Below are positions 1-8,389 of a stretch of 64,000 nt of DNA, piece after piece (the first letter of the stretch is position 1; every line of letters starts with the position of its first letter). The position numbers and the translations under genes are program-made. Below the pieces are notes generated by a model. The model saw only the letters and a list, made by a program, of their open reading frames with translations. It was not told the DNA's origin and made no database searches. Origin of the DNA: Romboutsia ilealis (lineage in GTDB: Bacteria > Bacillota > Clostridia > Peptostreptococcales > Peptostreptococcaceae); assembly GCF_900015215.1 (NCBI RefSeq), contig NZ_LN555523.1, positions 978,912 through 1,042,911 on the forward strand. Reading direction: 5' to 3'.

Positions 1-24
1 AAGTAGTACATTTAGGAGGATGAC

Positions 25-1170
25 ATGAAAAAAAGTTATACATTAATATCACCTTGCTTTTTTGGTATGGAAAAAATGCTAGCAAGAGAGATAAAGGATT
101 TAGGATTTGAAATAATCAAAACAGAAGATGGAAGGATTACATATAAAACTGGTGAAGATGGAATAGCTAAGGCTAATATGTGGTTAAGATGTGCAGAAAG
201 AGTTCATCTTAAAGTAGCAGAATTTGAGGCTAGAACATTTGATGAGTTATATGAAAATACTAAAAGAATAAATTGGTCAAGATATATTCCATATGGAGCA
301 CAATTTCCAGTATCAAAAGCATCATCTATAAAATCAAAATTATATTCTACAACAGATATACAGTCTATAGTAAAAAAAGCTATAGTTGATAGCCTTAAAA
401 AAAGTTATATGGAAACTGGTATATTAAAGGAAGATAAAGAAAAGTATCCAGTATATGTATTTTTACATAAGGATAAAGTTACGATATCAATAGATACAAC
501 TGGAGATGCACTTCATAAAAGAGGATACAGAGAAAAAGCAAATAAAGCTCCAATAAGAGAAACATTAGCAGCAGGGATCATGAGTTTAGTGCCATGGAAA
601 CCAGGAAGAATATTAGTAGACCCGATGTGTGGATCTGGAACTATGCTTATAGAAGCTGCAATGATGGGGATAAATATGGCTCCTGGTCTTAATCGTGAGT
701 TCATATCAGAAAAATGGAGAACATTAGATAAAAAAATCTGGTGGGATACTAGAAAAGATGCTTTTGATAAAATAGATAATGATGTGGAATTTAAAATATA
801 TGGATATGATATAGATGAAGAAGCACTAGAAATTGCAAAGGAAAATGCTGAAATAGCAGGTGTAGATGAATATATAGAGTTTAAATTAGGAAATGCCATA
901 GATTTTAAAAGTGATGAAGAATATGGATTTATAGTTACGAATCCTCCATATGGAGAAAGACTAGAAGACAAAGAAAGTGTACAAAGCTTATACAAACATT
1001 TAGGATATACATTTAGAAATTTAAAGAATTGGTCATATTATTTAATAACTTCGTACGAGGACTTTGAAAAAGAATTTGGACAAGAAGCAGATAAAAGAAG
1101 AAAGTTATACAATGGAATGCTAAAAACTAACTTGTACCAATATATAGGACCACGTCCACCTAAAAAATAA
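25..1170 (+). CDS. THUMP-domain class I SAM-dependent RNA methyltransferase (YpsC/RlmL-N type)
   Basis: Predicted to methylate a guanosine N2 in 23S rRNA using S-adenosylmethionine. The N-terminal third fits a THUMP RNA-binding domain. The catalytic half carries the SAM loop DPMCGSGTMLIEAA near residue 195 and the N-methyltransferase motif TNPPYGERL near residue 310. At 381 aa it matches the single-domain Firmicutes YpsC family rather than the much longer E. coli RlmKL fusion. The ATG follows GGAGG at 16-20. Family assignment is firm; the exact target base is inferred from relatives. Confidence 0.93.
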   Translation: MKKSYTLISPCFFGMEKMLAREIKDLGFEIIKTEDGRITYKTGEDGIAKANMWLRCAERVHLKVAEFEARTFDELYENTKRINWSRYIPYGAQFPVSKASSIKSKLYSTTDIQSIVKKAIVDSLKKSYMETGILKEDKEKYPVYVFLHKDKVTISIDTTGDALHKRGYREKANKAPIRETLAAGIMSLVPWKPGRILVDPMCGSGTMLIEAAMMGINMAPGLNREFISEKWRTLDKKIWWDTRKDAFDKIDNDVEFKIYGYDIDEEALEIAKENAEIAGVDEYIEFKLGNAIDFKSDEEYGFIVTNPPYGERLEDKESVQSLYKHLGYTFRNLKNWSYYLITSYEDFEKEFGQEADKRRKLYNGMLKTNLYQYIGPRPPKK

Positions 1171-1180
1171 TTAATAATTT

Positions 1181-1225
1181 CCCCCTTAAGATAATATATA
1201 TAACATAAAGAATATTTTAAGGGGG
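1181..1225 (+). promoter_or_regulatory. Hairpin sequestering the ribosome binding site of the next gene
   Basis: CCCCCTTAA (1181-1189) is the exact reverse complement of TTAAGGGGG (1217-1225), which contains the Shine-Dalgarno sequence of the ATG at 1233. No T-run follows the right arm, so this is not a standard terminator. If transcription reads through from the methyltransferase gene the RNA would hide the RBS. Confidence 0.6.
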
Positions 1226-1232
1226 TGTAATT

Positions 1233-2168
1233 ATGTTAAGATTAAGTGGTAGAAGTCATAATAGAAATATGAAAAATAAGCACTCAAAAAAATTAGAAAA
1301 AAATACACAGGAAAAATCAAAATATGAAGAAGATTACAATGAGATAATATTAAATGATTTAGTTCCAGAGGAAAATAAGCAAGATTTTGGATTAGATAAT
1401 GAATCTAATCAAAAAAAACAAGGTGGACTTAAATTAAATTTTGCTTTAGGTGGTAAAAAGCGACCTAATAAAAAGCAACATCATAATCAACATCAAAATC
1501 AAGAAACTTCAGATGTATTAGAAAATGTTCAGACAAATAAACAACAATCACAAGAAGATATTGGAGAAACTAATAAGTCTAAAAAGGCACCTAGACCTAA
1601 AAAAAGACCTAATCATAAAAAGCCGTCAAATAATGATCAAGAAGTTCAAAATAGTAAAAATTTAGAGAATAATAAATCTCAAAGTAAAAATGAACATAAT
1701 AATAAAGAACAACATGGACATAATAAAGCTAGTCAAAGTGAAGAAAATCAAGGTAAATCTGGTTATGGAAAACAAGCTCATCATAAAAATGGATTAGGGA
1801 AAAATAGTAAAAAAACACATAGTAAATTGAAAAAATCTCAAAATAATGATAAGGAATCTACAAATGATTTACAAGAAAAAACTAAAAATTCAAATCAGAA
1901 GGTAATAAATCCTAAGAAAAGAAAAAGACAACATATTCATAAAGAAGAGTTAGAAGAGGAAGTAAGAATCTTAGAAGAAGTAGAACCTGAACTTAAAATA
2001 GAAGATAAAGAAGAAGATAGCCAAGATATAATCTCATTTAGAGGAGAAGAAAGTATGGAAGAAAATAATAGCCAAGAAGAATCTCAACAAAAAGCTTCAG
2101 AGATAAAAGAAGTACCAAGTAGATTTGAAAATATTGTTTGGTCAGAGGATAAATTTCCTAAAAAATAA
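1233..2168 (+). CDS. Low-complexity Asn/Lys/Gln-rich hypothetical protein
   Basis: No recognisable family. The 311-residue protein is almost entirely hydrophilic, with no signal peptide or membrane segment. Residues 1 to about 230 are rich in K, N, Q, S and H (for example KKRPNKKQHHNQHQNQ), and the last 80 residues are strongly acidic (EELEEEVRILEEVEPEL). A disordered polyampholyte with a basic body and acidic tail is inferred. The start is ATG after a GGGGG ribosome binding site inside a hairpin. A terminator follows at 2203-2226. It could bind nucleic acid, but nothing in the sequence proves this. Confidence 0.75.
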   Translation: MLRLSGRSHNRNMKNKHSKKLEKNTQEKSKYEEDYNEIILNDLVPEENKQDFGLDNESNQKKQGGLKLNFALGGKKRPNKKQHHNQHQNQETSDVLENVQTNKQQSQEDIGETNKSKKAPRPKKRPNHKKPSNNDQEVQNSKNLENNKSQSKNEHNNKEQHGHNKASQSEENQGKSGYGKQAHHKNGLGKNSKKTHSKLKKSQNNDKESTNDLQEKTKNSNQKVINPKKRKRQHIHKEELEEEVRILEEVEPELKIEDKEEDSQDIISFRGEESMEENNSQEESQQKASEIKEVPSRFENIVWSEDKFPKK

Positions 2169-2202
2169 TAATAAATATATTTAAATAGTGTTAAAATATA
2201 AA

Positions 2203-2236
2203 AAGCTTAGTATTTATACTAAGCTTATTTTATATT
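2203..2236 (+). terminator. Intrinsic terminator
   Basis: Perfect 10-bp stem AAGCTTAGTA (2203-2212) and TACTAAGCTT (2217-2226), a four-base loop, then a T-rich tail. It separates the low-complexity gene from the HD-domain gene. Confidence 0.8.
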
Positions 2237-2251
2237 TTAAAGGGTGATTTT

Positions 2252-2863
2252 ATGAACAATAAAGAGTTATTTATAAAAATAAATGAAATTTTATTACAAA
2301 ATTTGAAACCATCTGAGGAGTTAGAACGTTTGATAACAGAGGGATATTTAGATAAAGAGCCATTTAATAAAATAAAAAAGCTAAATAATATAGAACAAAA
2401 TCCCAAATACCATCCAGAAGGAAGTGTTTTAAAACATGTATTTTTAGTAGTAGATCTAGCAAGTAAATATAAAAAATACTCTAATGATGAAAAAGTATTT
2501 ATGTGGGCAGCACTTTTACACGATATAGGAAAGCTAACTACTACAAGAGTTAGAAAAAATAGAATAACTTCATATAATCATGATATTGAAGGTGAAGAGA
2601 TAGCGATGGATATTTTAAATGAACTAACTGATGACGATTTTAAACAAAAAGTATCTAAGTTAGTAAGATGGCATATGCAACCATTATTTTACGATAAAAA
2701 TCTTCCTTTTTTTCAACCACAAGATATGATAAATGATGTAGAATATAAAGAGGTAGCATTACTATCTTTATGCGATAGGCTTGGAAGAGGTAATTTAGAT
2801 GAAGATAGAATAAAAGATGAAAAAGAAAGGATAGAAAATTTCAAAGCGTATTTTGAAAAATAA
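2252..2863 (+). CDS. HD-domain (HDIG) metal-dependent phosphohydrolase
   Basis: A single HD domain: H of HPEGSVLKHVFLVV near residue 55, then ALLHDIGKLTTT near residue 90, and a downstream H in VRWHMQP. This matches the HDIG signature of phosphohydrolases that bind one or two metals. The spacing resembles the HD domain appended to some CCA-adding enzymes, but there is no nucleotidyltransferase domain in these 203 aa. The substrate (nucleotide or RNA 2',3'-phosphate) is not predictable. RBS AAGGGTG precedes the ATG. The next gene starts 19 nt downstream, so co-transcription with the lipoprotein operon is possible. Confidence 0.85.
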   Translation: MNNKELFIKINEILLQNLKPSEELERLITEGYLDKEPFNKIKKLNNIEQNPKYHPEGSVLKHVFLVVDLASKYKKYSNDEKVFMWAALLHDIGKLTTTRVRKNRITSYNHDIEGEEIAMDILNELTDDDFKQKVSKLVRWHMQPLFYDKNLPFFQPQDMINDVEYKEVALLSLCDRLGRGNLDEDRIKDEKERIENFKAYFEK

Positions 2864-2882
2864 CTAAATAGGGAGGTTTTGG

Positions 2883-4250
2883 ATGAAGTTATTTAAGTTA
2901 ACTGCTTTATCAACTTTGTTAATGATTACATTAAGTGGATGTAGCTTAAACTCTGAATCACCAGAACAACTTATAAAGGAAAAACCAGTTTACAGTGAAG
3001 AAAATTTAAATTTATATAGACAAATAGAGAATCTTTTACCGTCTCTAAATTCTTCGCTACTACTTCCACGAAACGCAAGTGAAGTTGCAAAAATAAATGA
3101 GGTTGACCTAGATAAAGATGGAGAAAAAGAGTTAGTAGTATTTGAAAAAAAAGAAGATGTAAATGCAAATAAAACTGAAGTAGGATTTATGGTACTTAAA
3201 AAGGATAAAAATGGAGAGTATCAAGAAGGAGGTAACATATTAGAAGGAGGAGAAACTATAGAATATGCGAATTTTTATGATTTGGATAAAGATAAGCATT
3301 TAGAAATAATTCTTCTTATAAAAAAACAAGATAAAACTAATATGTACATATATAAATTTAAAGATAATGAGTTAAATAAAGTGGCTACTTTAAATCCATA
3401 TTGGATAAACGATAGATACAATCTTACTGATATGAAAATTAAGGTAGAGTATATTGATAATGATGATATTTTAGATATTTTGGTTTTAAACTATAATCCT
3501 AAAATAAATAAAGTTTATTCAAGCTTATTAAATTTTGATGGTAAAATTAAATTATTAGATTGTATAGAGCATGAAAATGTTAAAAACCTTAATAATTTAT
3601 ATATAACATATGGACAAGTCGATACTAATAAAAATGGAATTGTATTAGATATTCCAAATCTTAAAGAAAATAATTATATAACTCAAATTTTATATACTAA
3701 GGATAAAAAATTAAAAAAGGTATTTGAAGATGATGATAAAAATTTAATGAAACCATATTATATACCAGTTGAAGATATAAATAAAGACAAAGTTCTTGAA
3801 ATACCAATAGTAGGGGGAAGTAGTAGTATATATACACTACAATCTTCATCTACAGTGAGTTGGTATAGATGGAATGGAAAGAATAATGAAGATGCTAGAT
3901 TAGTATTTAATAGTAGAATATATTATAATTATAAATGCAATTTTAAATTAGAGATACCAAATAACTTAATAAATAAAATATATAGTGAACAAGAGTATCA
4001 AGGTGAAAATATTTTATTTAAGTTCTACTATAATGATTTAGTAGAAAATGAACCTAAAAATATTTTTACTATAGTTGTATCTCCTAAATCTGCTGTAGAT
4101 GAAGGAAAAAGTATAACTAATAAATCATCTGTAATACTTACAGAAAGTTATGATAATACCTATATATTACAAAAAAATAATGAAGAATTATTAGATAAGT
4201 TTAATATAACTACAGAAGCATTAATGGAATATTTTTCATTAATCTATTAA
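2883..4250 (+). CDS. Lipoprotein linked to a two-component system
   Basis: The N-terminus MKLFKLTALSTLLMITLSGC is a type II signal peptide with lipobox LSGC, so the mature 455-aa protein should be tethered outside the membrane. Acidic repeats such as DLDKDGEKELVVF, DLDKDKHLEII and DINKDKVLEI look like FG-GAP/VCBS-type calcium-binding blades, suggesting a beta-propeller. RBS GGGAGG precedes the start. It ends 21 nt before a response regulator and the kinase follows, so an extracytoplasmic sensory or accessory role for that system is inferred. No enzyme motif was seen. Confidence 0.85.
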   Translation: MKLFKLTALSTLLMITLSGCSLNSESPEQLIKEKPVYSEENLNLYRQIENLLPSLNSSLLLPRNASEVAKINEVDLDKDGEKELVVFEKKEDVNANKTEVGFMVLKKDKNGEYQEGGNILEGGETIEYANFYDLDKDKHLEIILLIKKQDKTNMYIYKFKDNELNKVATLNPYWINDRYNLTDMKIKVEYIDNDDILDILVLNYNPKINKVYSSLLNFDGKIKLLDCIEHENVKNLNNLYITYGQVDTNKNGIVLDIPNLKENNYITQILYTKDKKLKKVFEDDDKNLMKPYYIPVEDINKDKVLEIPIVGGSSSIYTLQSSSTVSWYRWNGKNNEDARLVFNSRIYYNYKCNFKLEIPNNLINKIYSEQEYQGENILFKFYYNDLVENEPKNIFTIVVSPKSAVDEGKSITNKSSVILTESYDNTYILQKNNEELLDKFNITTEALMEYFSLIY

Positions 4251-4271
4251 TATTTATTTGGGAGGATTTGT

Positions 4272-4970
4272 ATGAAGGAAAAAATATTAATATTAGAAGA
4301 TGAAATAGGAATAAGAAGTTTTGTAAGTATAAATTTAAAAAGAGAAGGATATGAGGTAATAGAAGCTGGATGTGGTCAAGAAGCTATAGATAAGATAAAA
4401 AATGAAAAAAATATATCTTTAGCGCTTTTAGATGTAATGTTACCAGATATGAGTGGAATAGAAGTTTGTAAATATATAAGACAAAATTTTGATCAAGTTG
4501 GGATTATAATGCTTACTGCTAAAGCACAAGAGGAAGATAAAATAGAAGGATTTATATCTGGTGCTGATGATTATATGGTAAAGCCATTTAGTATAAAGGA
4601 GCTATTATTTAGAATAAGCGCGTTACTTAGAAGAATTAAAAAAGATGATACTATAAACACTAATGAAATAACATCACCACCTTTTATTCTTAACTTAGAT
4701 AAAAGAAAGCTATTTAAAGATGGTAAAGAAATAGAACTTACACCAACAGAGTTTTCGATAGTCAAATATTTAATTACTAATGCGAAAAAATCTTTAAGTA
4801 GAGATCAAATACTTGAAGAAGTTTGGGGAAGTAACTATCTTTATGATTTTAAAATAGTGGATGTAAATATAAGAAGAATAAGAAATAAAATTGAGGATGA
4901 CCCATCAAAACCTAAATATATACAAACTGTTTGGGGATATGGATATTGTTTTAGAAAGGAAGAACAATAG
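4272..4970 (+). CDS. OmpR/PhoB-family response regulator
   Basis: The 232-aa protein has a receiver domain with acidic pocket LEDE near residues 7-10, phospho-acceptor Asp in LLDVMLPDMSG near 54, and conserved Lys in MVKPFS near 104. A C-terminal winged-helix DNA-binding domain follows (TPTEFSIVKYL ... VWGYGY). RBS GGGAGGA precedes the ATG. Its TAG stop shares the G at 4970 with the GTG start of the kinase, so the two are translationally coupled. Confidence 0.95.
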   Translation: MKEKILILEDEIGIRSFVSINLKREGYEVIEAGCGQEAIDKIKNEKNISLALLDVMLPDMSGIEVCKYIRQNFDQVGIIMLTAKAQEEDKIEGFISGADDYMVKPFSIKELLFRISALLRRIKKDDTINTNEITSPPFILNLDKRKLFKDGKEIELTPTEFSIVKYLITNAKKSLSRDQILEEVWGSNYLYDFKIVDVNIRRIRNKIEDDPSKPKYIQTVWGYGYCFRKEEQ

Positions 4971-6406
4971 TGCTACAATTTGAAGGGCTAAGGAAAAAAG
5001 TAATTAAAAATTATTTTATAATAATTATAATAACTGTTACTTTATTTGAAGGTTTATTTATATCTTATGTTCAGAATTATTATTATGATTCGGTAAGACA
5101 AAGTTTAAAAAGTCAAGTTGAGTATACCAATTCTGTATATAACACAAGTGTAAATAATATAGAAAATACTACTTTTGATGAAAAAATAAGTAATATACTA
5201 GATAAACAAAGAATCTGGGGAAGTTCAAAGTATGCAACTCAGGTAATAAACAAGGATAAGTATATTATAATTGATCAGTATGGAATAAAAAAACATGAGA
5301 AAATAGAAGCTGAAGATGTAGATAAGGCATTAAAGGGTGTAAAGGATTTATATCCTATAACTCATAAGATAGAATCTACTAATGAACATGTAATGAGCAT
5401 AGCTGTACCTATAAAGATAAATAATGTAATAGAAGGTGCGATAAGATATACGGTATCGTTAACAGCTATAGATGTTACTATATTTAAGTTGGCACTTGGA
5501 TTAATACTTGCAGGGATATTTATATTAATAATAGCTATATCTTTAAGTCTAAGGTTTGCAGAAACCATAATTCAGCCACTTATAGAGTTAAAAGAATTTG
5601 CAAATGAGTTAGCACATGGTAACTTTAGTATAAAGTTAAAAGACACTAGTATATCAGATGATGAGATAGGAGATTTAGCGAAGACATTTATGTATATGGC
5701 TTCTGAAATAGACAAAAGTGAAAAATTAAAAGAAGAGTTTATATCATCAATATCTCATGAACTTAGAACTCCTCTTACATCAATAAAGGGATGGAGTGAA
5801 ACATTAGGATATGAAGGTATAACAAGAGATGAACTTGATTTAGGTCTTGGAATAATCCAAGATGAAACAGAGAGACTTATAAAACTAGTTGAAGAGTTAC
5901 TTGATTTTTCAAGACTAGCATCTGATAGGATAAAGTTAAAAATAGATACAGTAGATATAAAAAGGCTAGCAATAGGAGTTGTGAATCAGCTTAAGGTAAA
6001 ATCGAGCGAAAAAGATATAAGCTTAAGTGCAGAGTTTGAAAATGAAAATATTGATTTAATTCAAGGTGATAAAGACAGACTTAGACAGGTTTTAATAAAT
6101 TTAATTCAAAACTCTATAAAATTTACTGATGAAGGTGGATTTATAAATGTTATAGTATCTCAAGATGAAGAGTACACAACTATGAAGGTAGTAGATAACG
6201 GAGCTGGTATAGAAAACGAAAATTTAGAAAAAGTCTTAGATAAATTCTTCCAAGAAGATTACAATGAAGCAGGTAGCGGTTTAGGACTTGCTATAAGTAA
6301 TGAAATAGTAAAACTTCATGGAGGTAAGATGATACTTAACAGTAAAAAAGGAGTAGGAACTTCTATAACTGTAAAAATAAAAAACACACTTATAAAATCT
6401 ATATAA
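4970..6406 (+). CDS. Membrane sensor histidine kinase (HAMP-HisKA-HATPase)
   Basis: 478 aa, GTG start overlapping the regulator stop (TAGTG). Transmembrane segments lie at about residues 13-33 and 165-190, flanking an extracellular sensor region of about 130 residues. A HAMP linker follows, then the phosphorylation helix with His in SSISHELRTPLTS near 262. The ATP-binding domain has the N box LRQVLINLIQNSIKFT, DNGAGI and GSGLGLAIS. Partner of the upstream regulator. The signal is unknown; the preceding lipoprotein gene makes a cell-envelope cue plausible. Confidence 0.95.
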   Translation: MLQFEGLRKKVIKNYFIIIIITVTLFEGLFISYVQNYYYDSVRQSLKSQVEYTNSVYNTSVNNIENTTFDEKISNILDKQRIWGSSKYATQVINKDKYIIIDQYGIKKHEKIEAEDVDKALKGVKDLYPITHKIESTNEHVMSIAVPIKINNVIEGAIRYTVSLTAIDVTIFKLALGLILAGIFILIIAISLSLRFAETIIQPLIELKEFANELAHGNFSIKLKDTSISDDEIGDLAKTFMYMASEIDKSEKLKEEFISSISHELRTPLTSIKGWSETLGYEGITRDELDLGLGIIQDETERLIKLVEELLDFSRLASDRIKLKIDTVDIKRLAIGVVNQLKVKSSEKDISLSAEFENENIDLIQGDKDRLRQVLINLIQNSIKFTDEGGFINVIVSQDEEYTTMKVVDNGAGIENENLEKVLDKFFQEDYNEAGSGLGLAISNEIVKLHGGKMILNSKKGVGTSITVKIKNTLIKSI

Positions 6407-6430
6407 GCTAAAAATAGAAAGAGGAATAAT

Positions 6431-7168
6431 ATGAGAAACATAAAGATAACTATAAAATATGATGGCTCAAGGTATAAAGGGTTTCAAAGGCTAAAAGACA
6501 ATGATATGACAATACAAGGTAAGATAGAGGATGTCTTAAGCAAAATGGCTAATGAAAACATAGAAATAATTGGATCTGGAAGAACAGATATGGGGGTTCA
6601 TGCATATGGACAAGTTGCTAATTTTAAAACAACTTCTAATTTATCTGTAGACAAAATGAAAACATATTTATATGAGTATTTACCAGAAGATATAGTAATA
6701 ACTAACATAGAAGAAGTAGATGAAAGATTCCATAGTAGGTATAATGCAAAATCAAAAGTATACTTATATAAAATATACAATAATAAATTCCATGATCCAT
6801 TTTTAAGAAAGTATACTACTCATATACATAAGAAATTAGACATAGAATTAATGAAAGAGGCAAGTAAATATTTTATAGGCGAACATGATTTTACTAGTTT
6901 TGCATCATCTAAATCTAAGAAAAAATCAAATGTAAGAATTATACATTCTATAAATATAACAGAAAATGATGGTTTAGTAGAAATATACTTTGAAGGTAAT
7001 GGATTTTTATATAATATGGTAAGAATAATGACAGGTGCTTTAATAGATGTAGGACATAAAAAAATAGCACCTGAAGATATTAAAATAATGCTTGAAGAAA
7101 AAGATAGGACTAAAGCTGCAGATACTGCTTCGGCTAAAGGATTATATTTATATAAAGTAAGTTATTAA
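6431..7168 (+). CDS. truA: tRNA pseudouridine(38-40) synthase TruA
   Basis: Isomerises uridines 38, 39 and 40 of the tRNA anticodon arm. The catalytic Asp lies in GSGRTDMGVHAYGQ near residue 52; the RYNAKSKVYLYKI strand and the GNGFLYNMVRIM motif near 195 are typical of TruA. The length of 245 aa is normal. RBS GAGG precedes the ATG, 25 nt after the kinase stop, and an intrinsic terminator closes the unit. Confidence 0.95.
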   Translation: MRNIKITIKYDGSRYKGFQRLKDNDMTIQGKIEDVLSKMANENIEIIGSGRTDMGVHAYGQVANFKTTSNLSVDKMKTYLYEYLPEDIVITNIEEVDERFHSRYNAKSKVYLYKIYNNKFHDPFLRKYTTHIHKKLDIELMKEASKYFIGEHDFTSFASSKSKKKSNVRIIHSINITENDGLVEIYFEGNGFLYNMVRIMTGALIDVGHKKIAPEDIKIMLEEKDRTKAADTASAKGLYLYKVSY

Positions 7169-7170
7169 AA

Positions 7171-7197
7171 AATAGGCTTTTAAAGCCTATTTTTTAT
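7171..7197 (+). terminator. Intrinsic terminator (probably bidirectional)
   Basis: AATAGGCTTT and AAAGCCTATT form a stem immediately after truA with a run of T on the plus strand. The convergent minus-strand gene ends at 7197, so the same stem may serve it as well. Confidence 0.8.
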
Positions 7198-7577
7198 TAG
7201 AATATATGGTTTAAATCACATTTTTCTGACTCTAAAATATTGTTTAAATGCATTTTTATAGTTTCAATTTGTTCTAATGCAGCTAATTTATCGTTGTATT
7301 TAATGCTTTGTTCAAGTATATTAAGTGATAAACATATATCATCAAAGTACTCATGGTCTACTATTTTATACCAAATTTCTTTTTCTTTATGCCATGATTT
7401 TGACCAATCTTTTATATCAATAGCAACTTTATCAAGTTTATCATCTTCAATATTTTTTTGAATAAGTTCAATTTCATGTTTAAATTTATTAGTAAAATCA
7501 TATATTTTGTTTTCAGAATAAATACCTAAAGACACAAATAATAAAGTCCATATTAAAACTGCAATAACTTGTTTCAT
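7197..7577 (-). CDS. DUF4363 family protein
   Basis: A 126-aa protein with an N-terminal transmembrane helix or uncleaved signal (VIAVLIWTLLFVSLGIY) followed by an amphipathic helical domain rich in K, D, E and W. Sequence and size match DUF4363, which is commonly encoded next to DUF421 membrane proteins in Clostridia, as here. The start has a GAGGTGA ribosome binding site. The biochemical function is unknown. Confidence 0.8.
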   Translation of the reverse strand: MKQVIAVLIWTLLFVSLGIYSENKIYDFTNKFKHEIELIQKNIEDDKLDKVAIDIKDWSKSWHKEKEIWYKIVDHEYFDDICLSLNILEQSIKYNDKLAALEQIETIKMHLNNILESEKCDLNHIF

Positions 7578-7593
7578 ATTATGCTCACCTCAT

Positions 7594-8250
7594 TTAGTCC
7601 TTTTTTCTTTGTATAAGAACTTCATCATTTTCATCAACTATACAAATTAAAACATCTTTAATCCTTTTTATATGATTAGATTTTAAAATTTTTAAAATCC
7701 ATCTATCATCTTTGTTTATCTCATTAAGATTATCTTTTATAACTTTACCGTCTATTATAACTGGAAGAGGTAAATGTTTAAAATCATTTGTTTTATTAGG
7801 ATCATAAGATGTGGATGGAACAATACTTAAATCTCCGTCAGTTTCAAGTATTGCATATTGAACTTCTTTAAGATTAAAGTATCCTTGAGAACGTAATTCT
7901 TCCAGAAGCTCTTCAATAGTTATACGTTCTTTTTTTAATTGTCTATAATTTAATTTATTTTTACTTATAAGGACAGCAGGACTACCAGATAAAATTTTAC
8001 TAACAGTTCTACTTTTTAAAGTTATATAAGAAATCAAAACTTCTATAAATACAAGCCCTGTAATTGAAGAAATTCCATAGATTATAGGAATAGCGTTATT
8101 TTGCATAGGAATAGCTGCAACTTCCGCAATAAGTAGTGTTATTACTAAGTCAAAAGCATTCATTTCAGCTATTTCACCTTTTCCCATAACCCTTAAAGCT
8201 ATTAAAACTGCTATATACAGTATTATACTTCTAATTAAAACAACAAGCAC
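7594..8250 (-). CDS. DUF421 (YetF-like) membrane protein
   Basis: Three hydrophobic N-terminal segments are followed by a cytoplasmic domain with ILSGSPAVLISKNKLN and ELLEELRSQGYFNLKEVQYAILE, the DUF421/YetF pattern. An in-frame ATG exists at 8292, but the GTG at 8250-8248 sits five bases behind AGGTG (8256-8260). It also gives the N-terminus LVVLIRSIILY expected for this family, so GTG is chosen (218 aa). It lies upstream of and close to the DUF4363 gene in one operon. Molecular function is not established. Confidence 0.85.
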   Translation of the reverse strand: MLVVLIRSIILYIAVLIALRVMGKGEIAEMNAFDLVITLLIAEVAAIPMQNNAIPIIYGISSITGLVFIEVLISYITLKSRTVSKILSGSPAVLISKNKLNYRQLKKERITIEELLEELRSQGYFNLKEVQYAILETDGDLSIVPSTSYDPNKTNDFKHLPLPVIIDGKVIKDNLNEINKDDRWILKILKSNHIKRIKDVLICIVDENDEVLIQRKKD

Positions 8251-8389
8251 TTTATCACCTCTAAAAAACAGTATATAAATTAGTATATCCAAATCAAAAA
8301 GTTAGATACTCAAATATAAAATGATGTCTTTAAAATAATGGTATAATTTGATATAATATGACTTACTTAGTAGTAAGGAGGTTACGATT

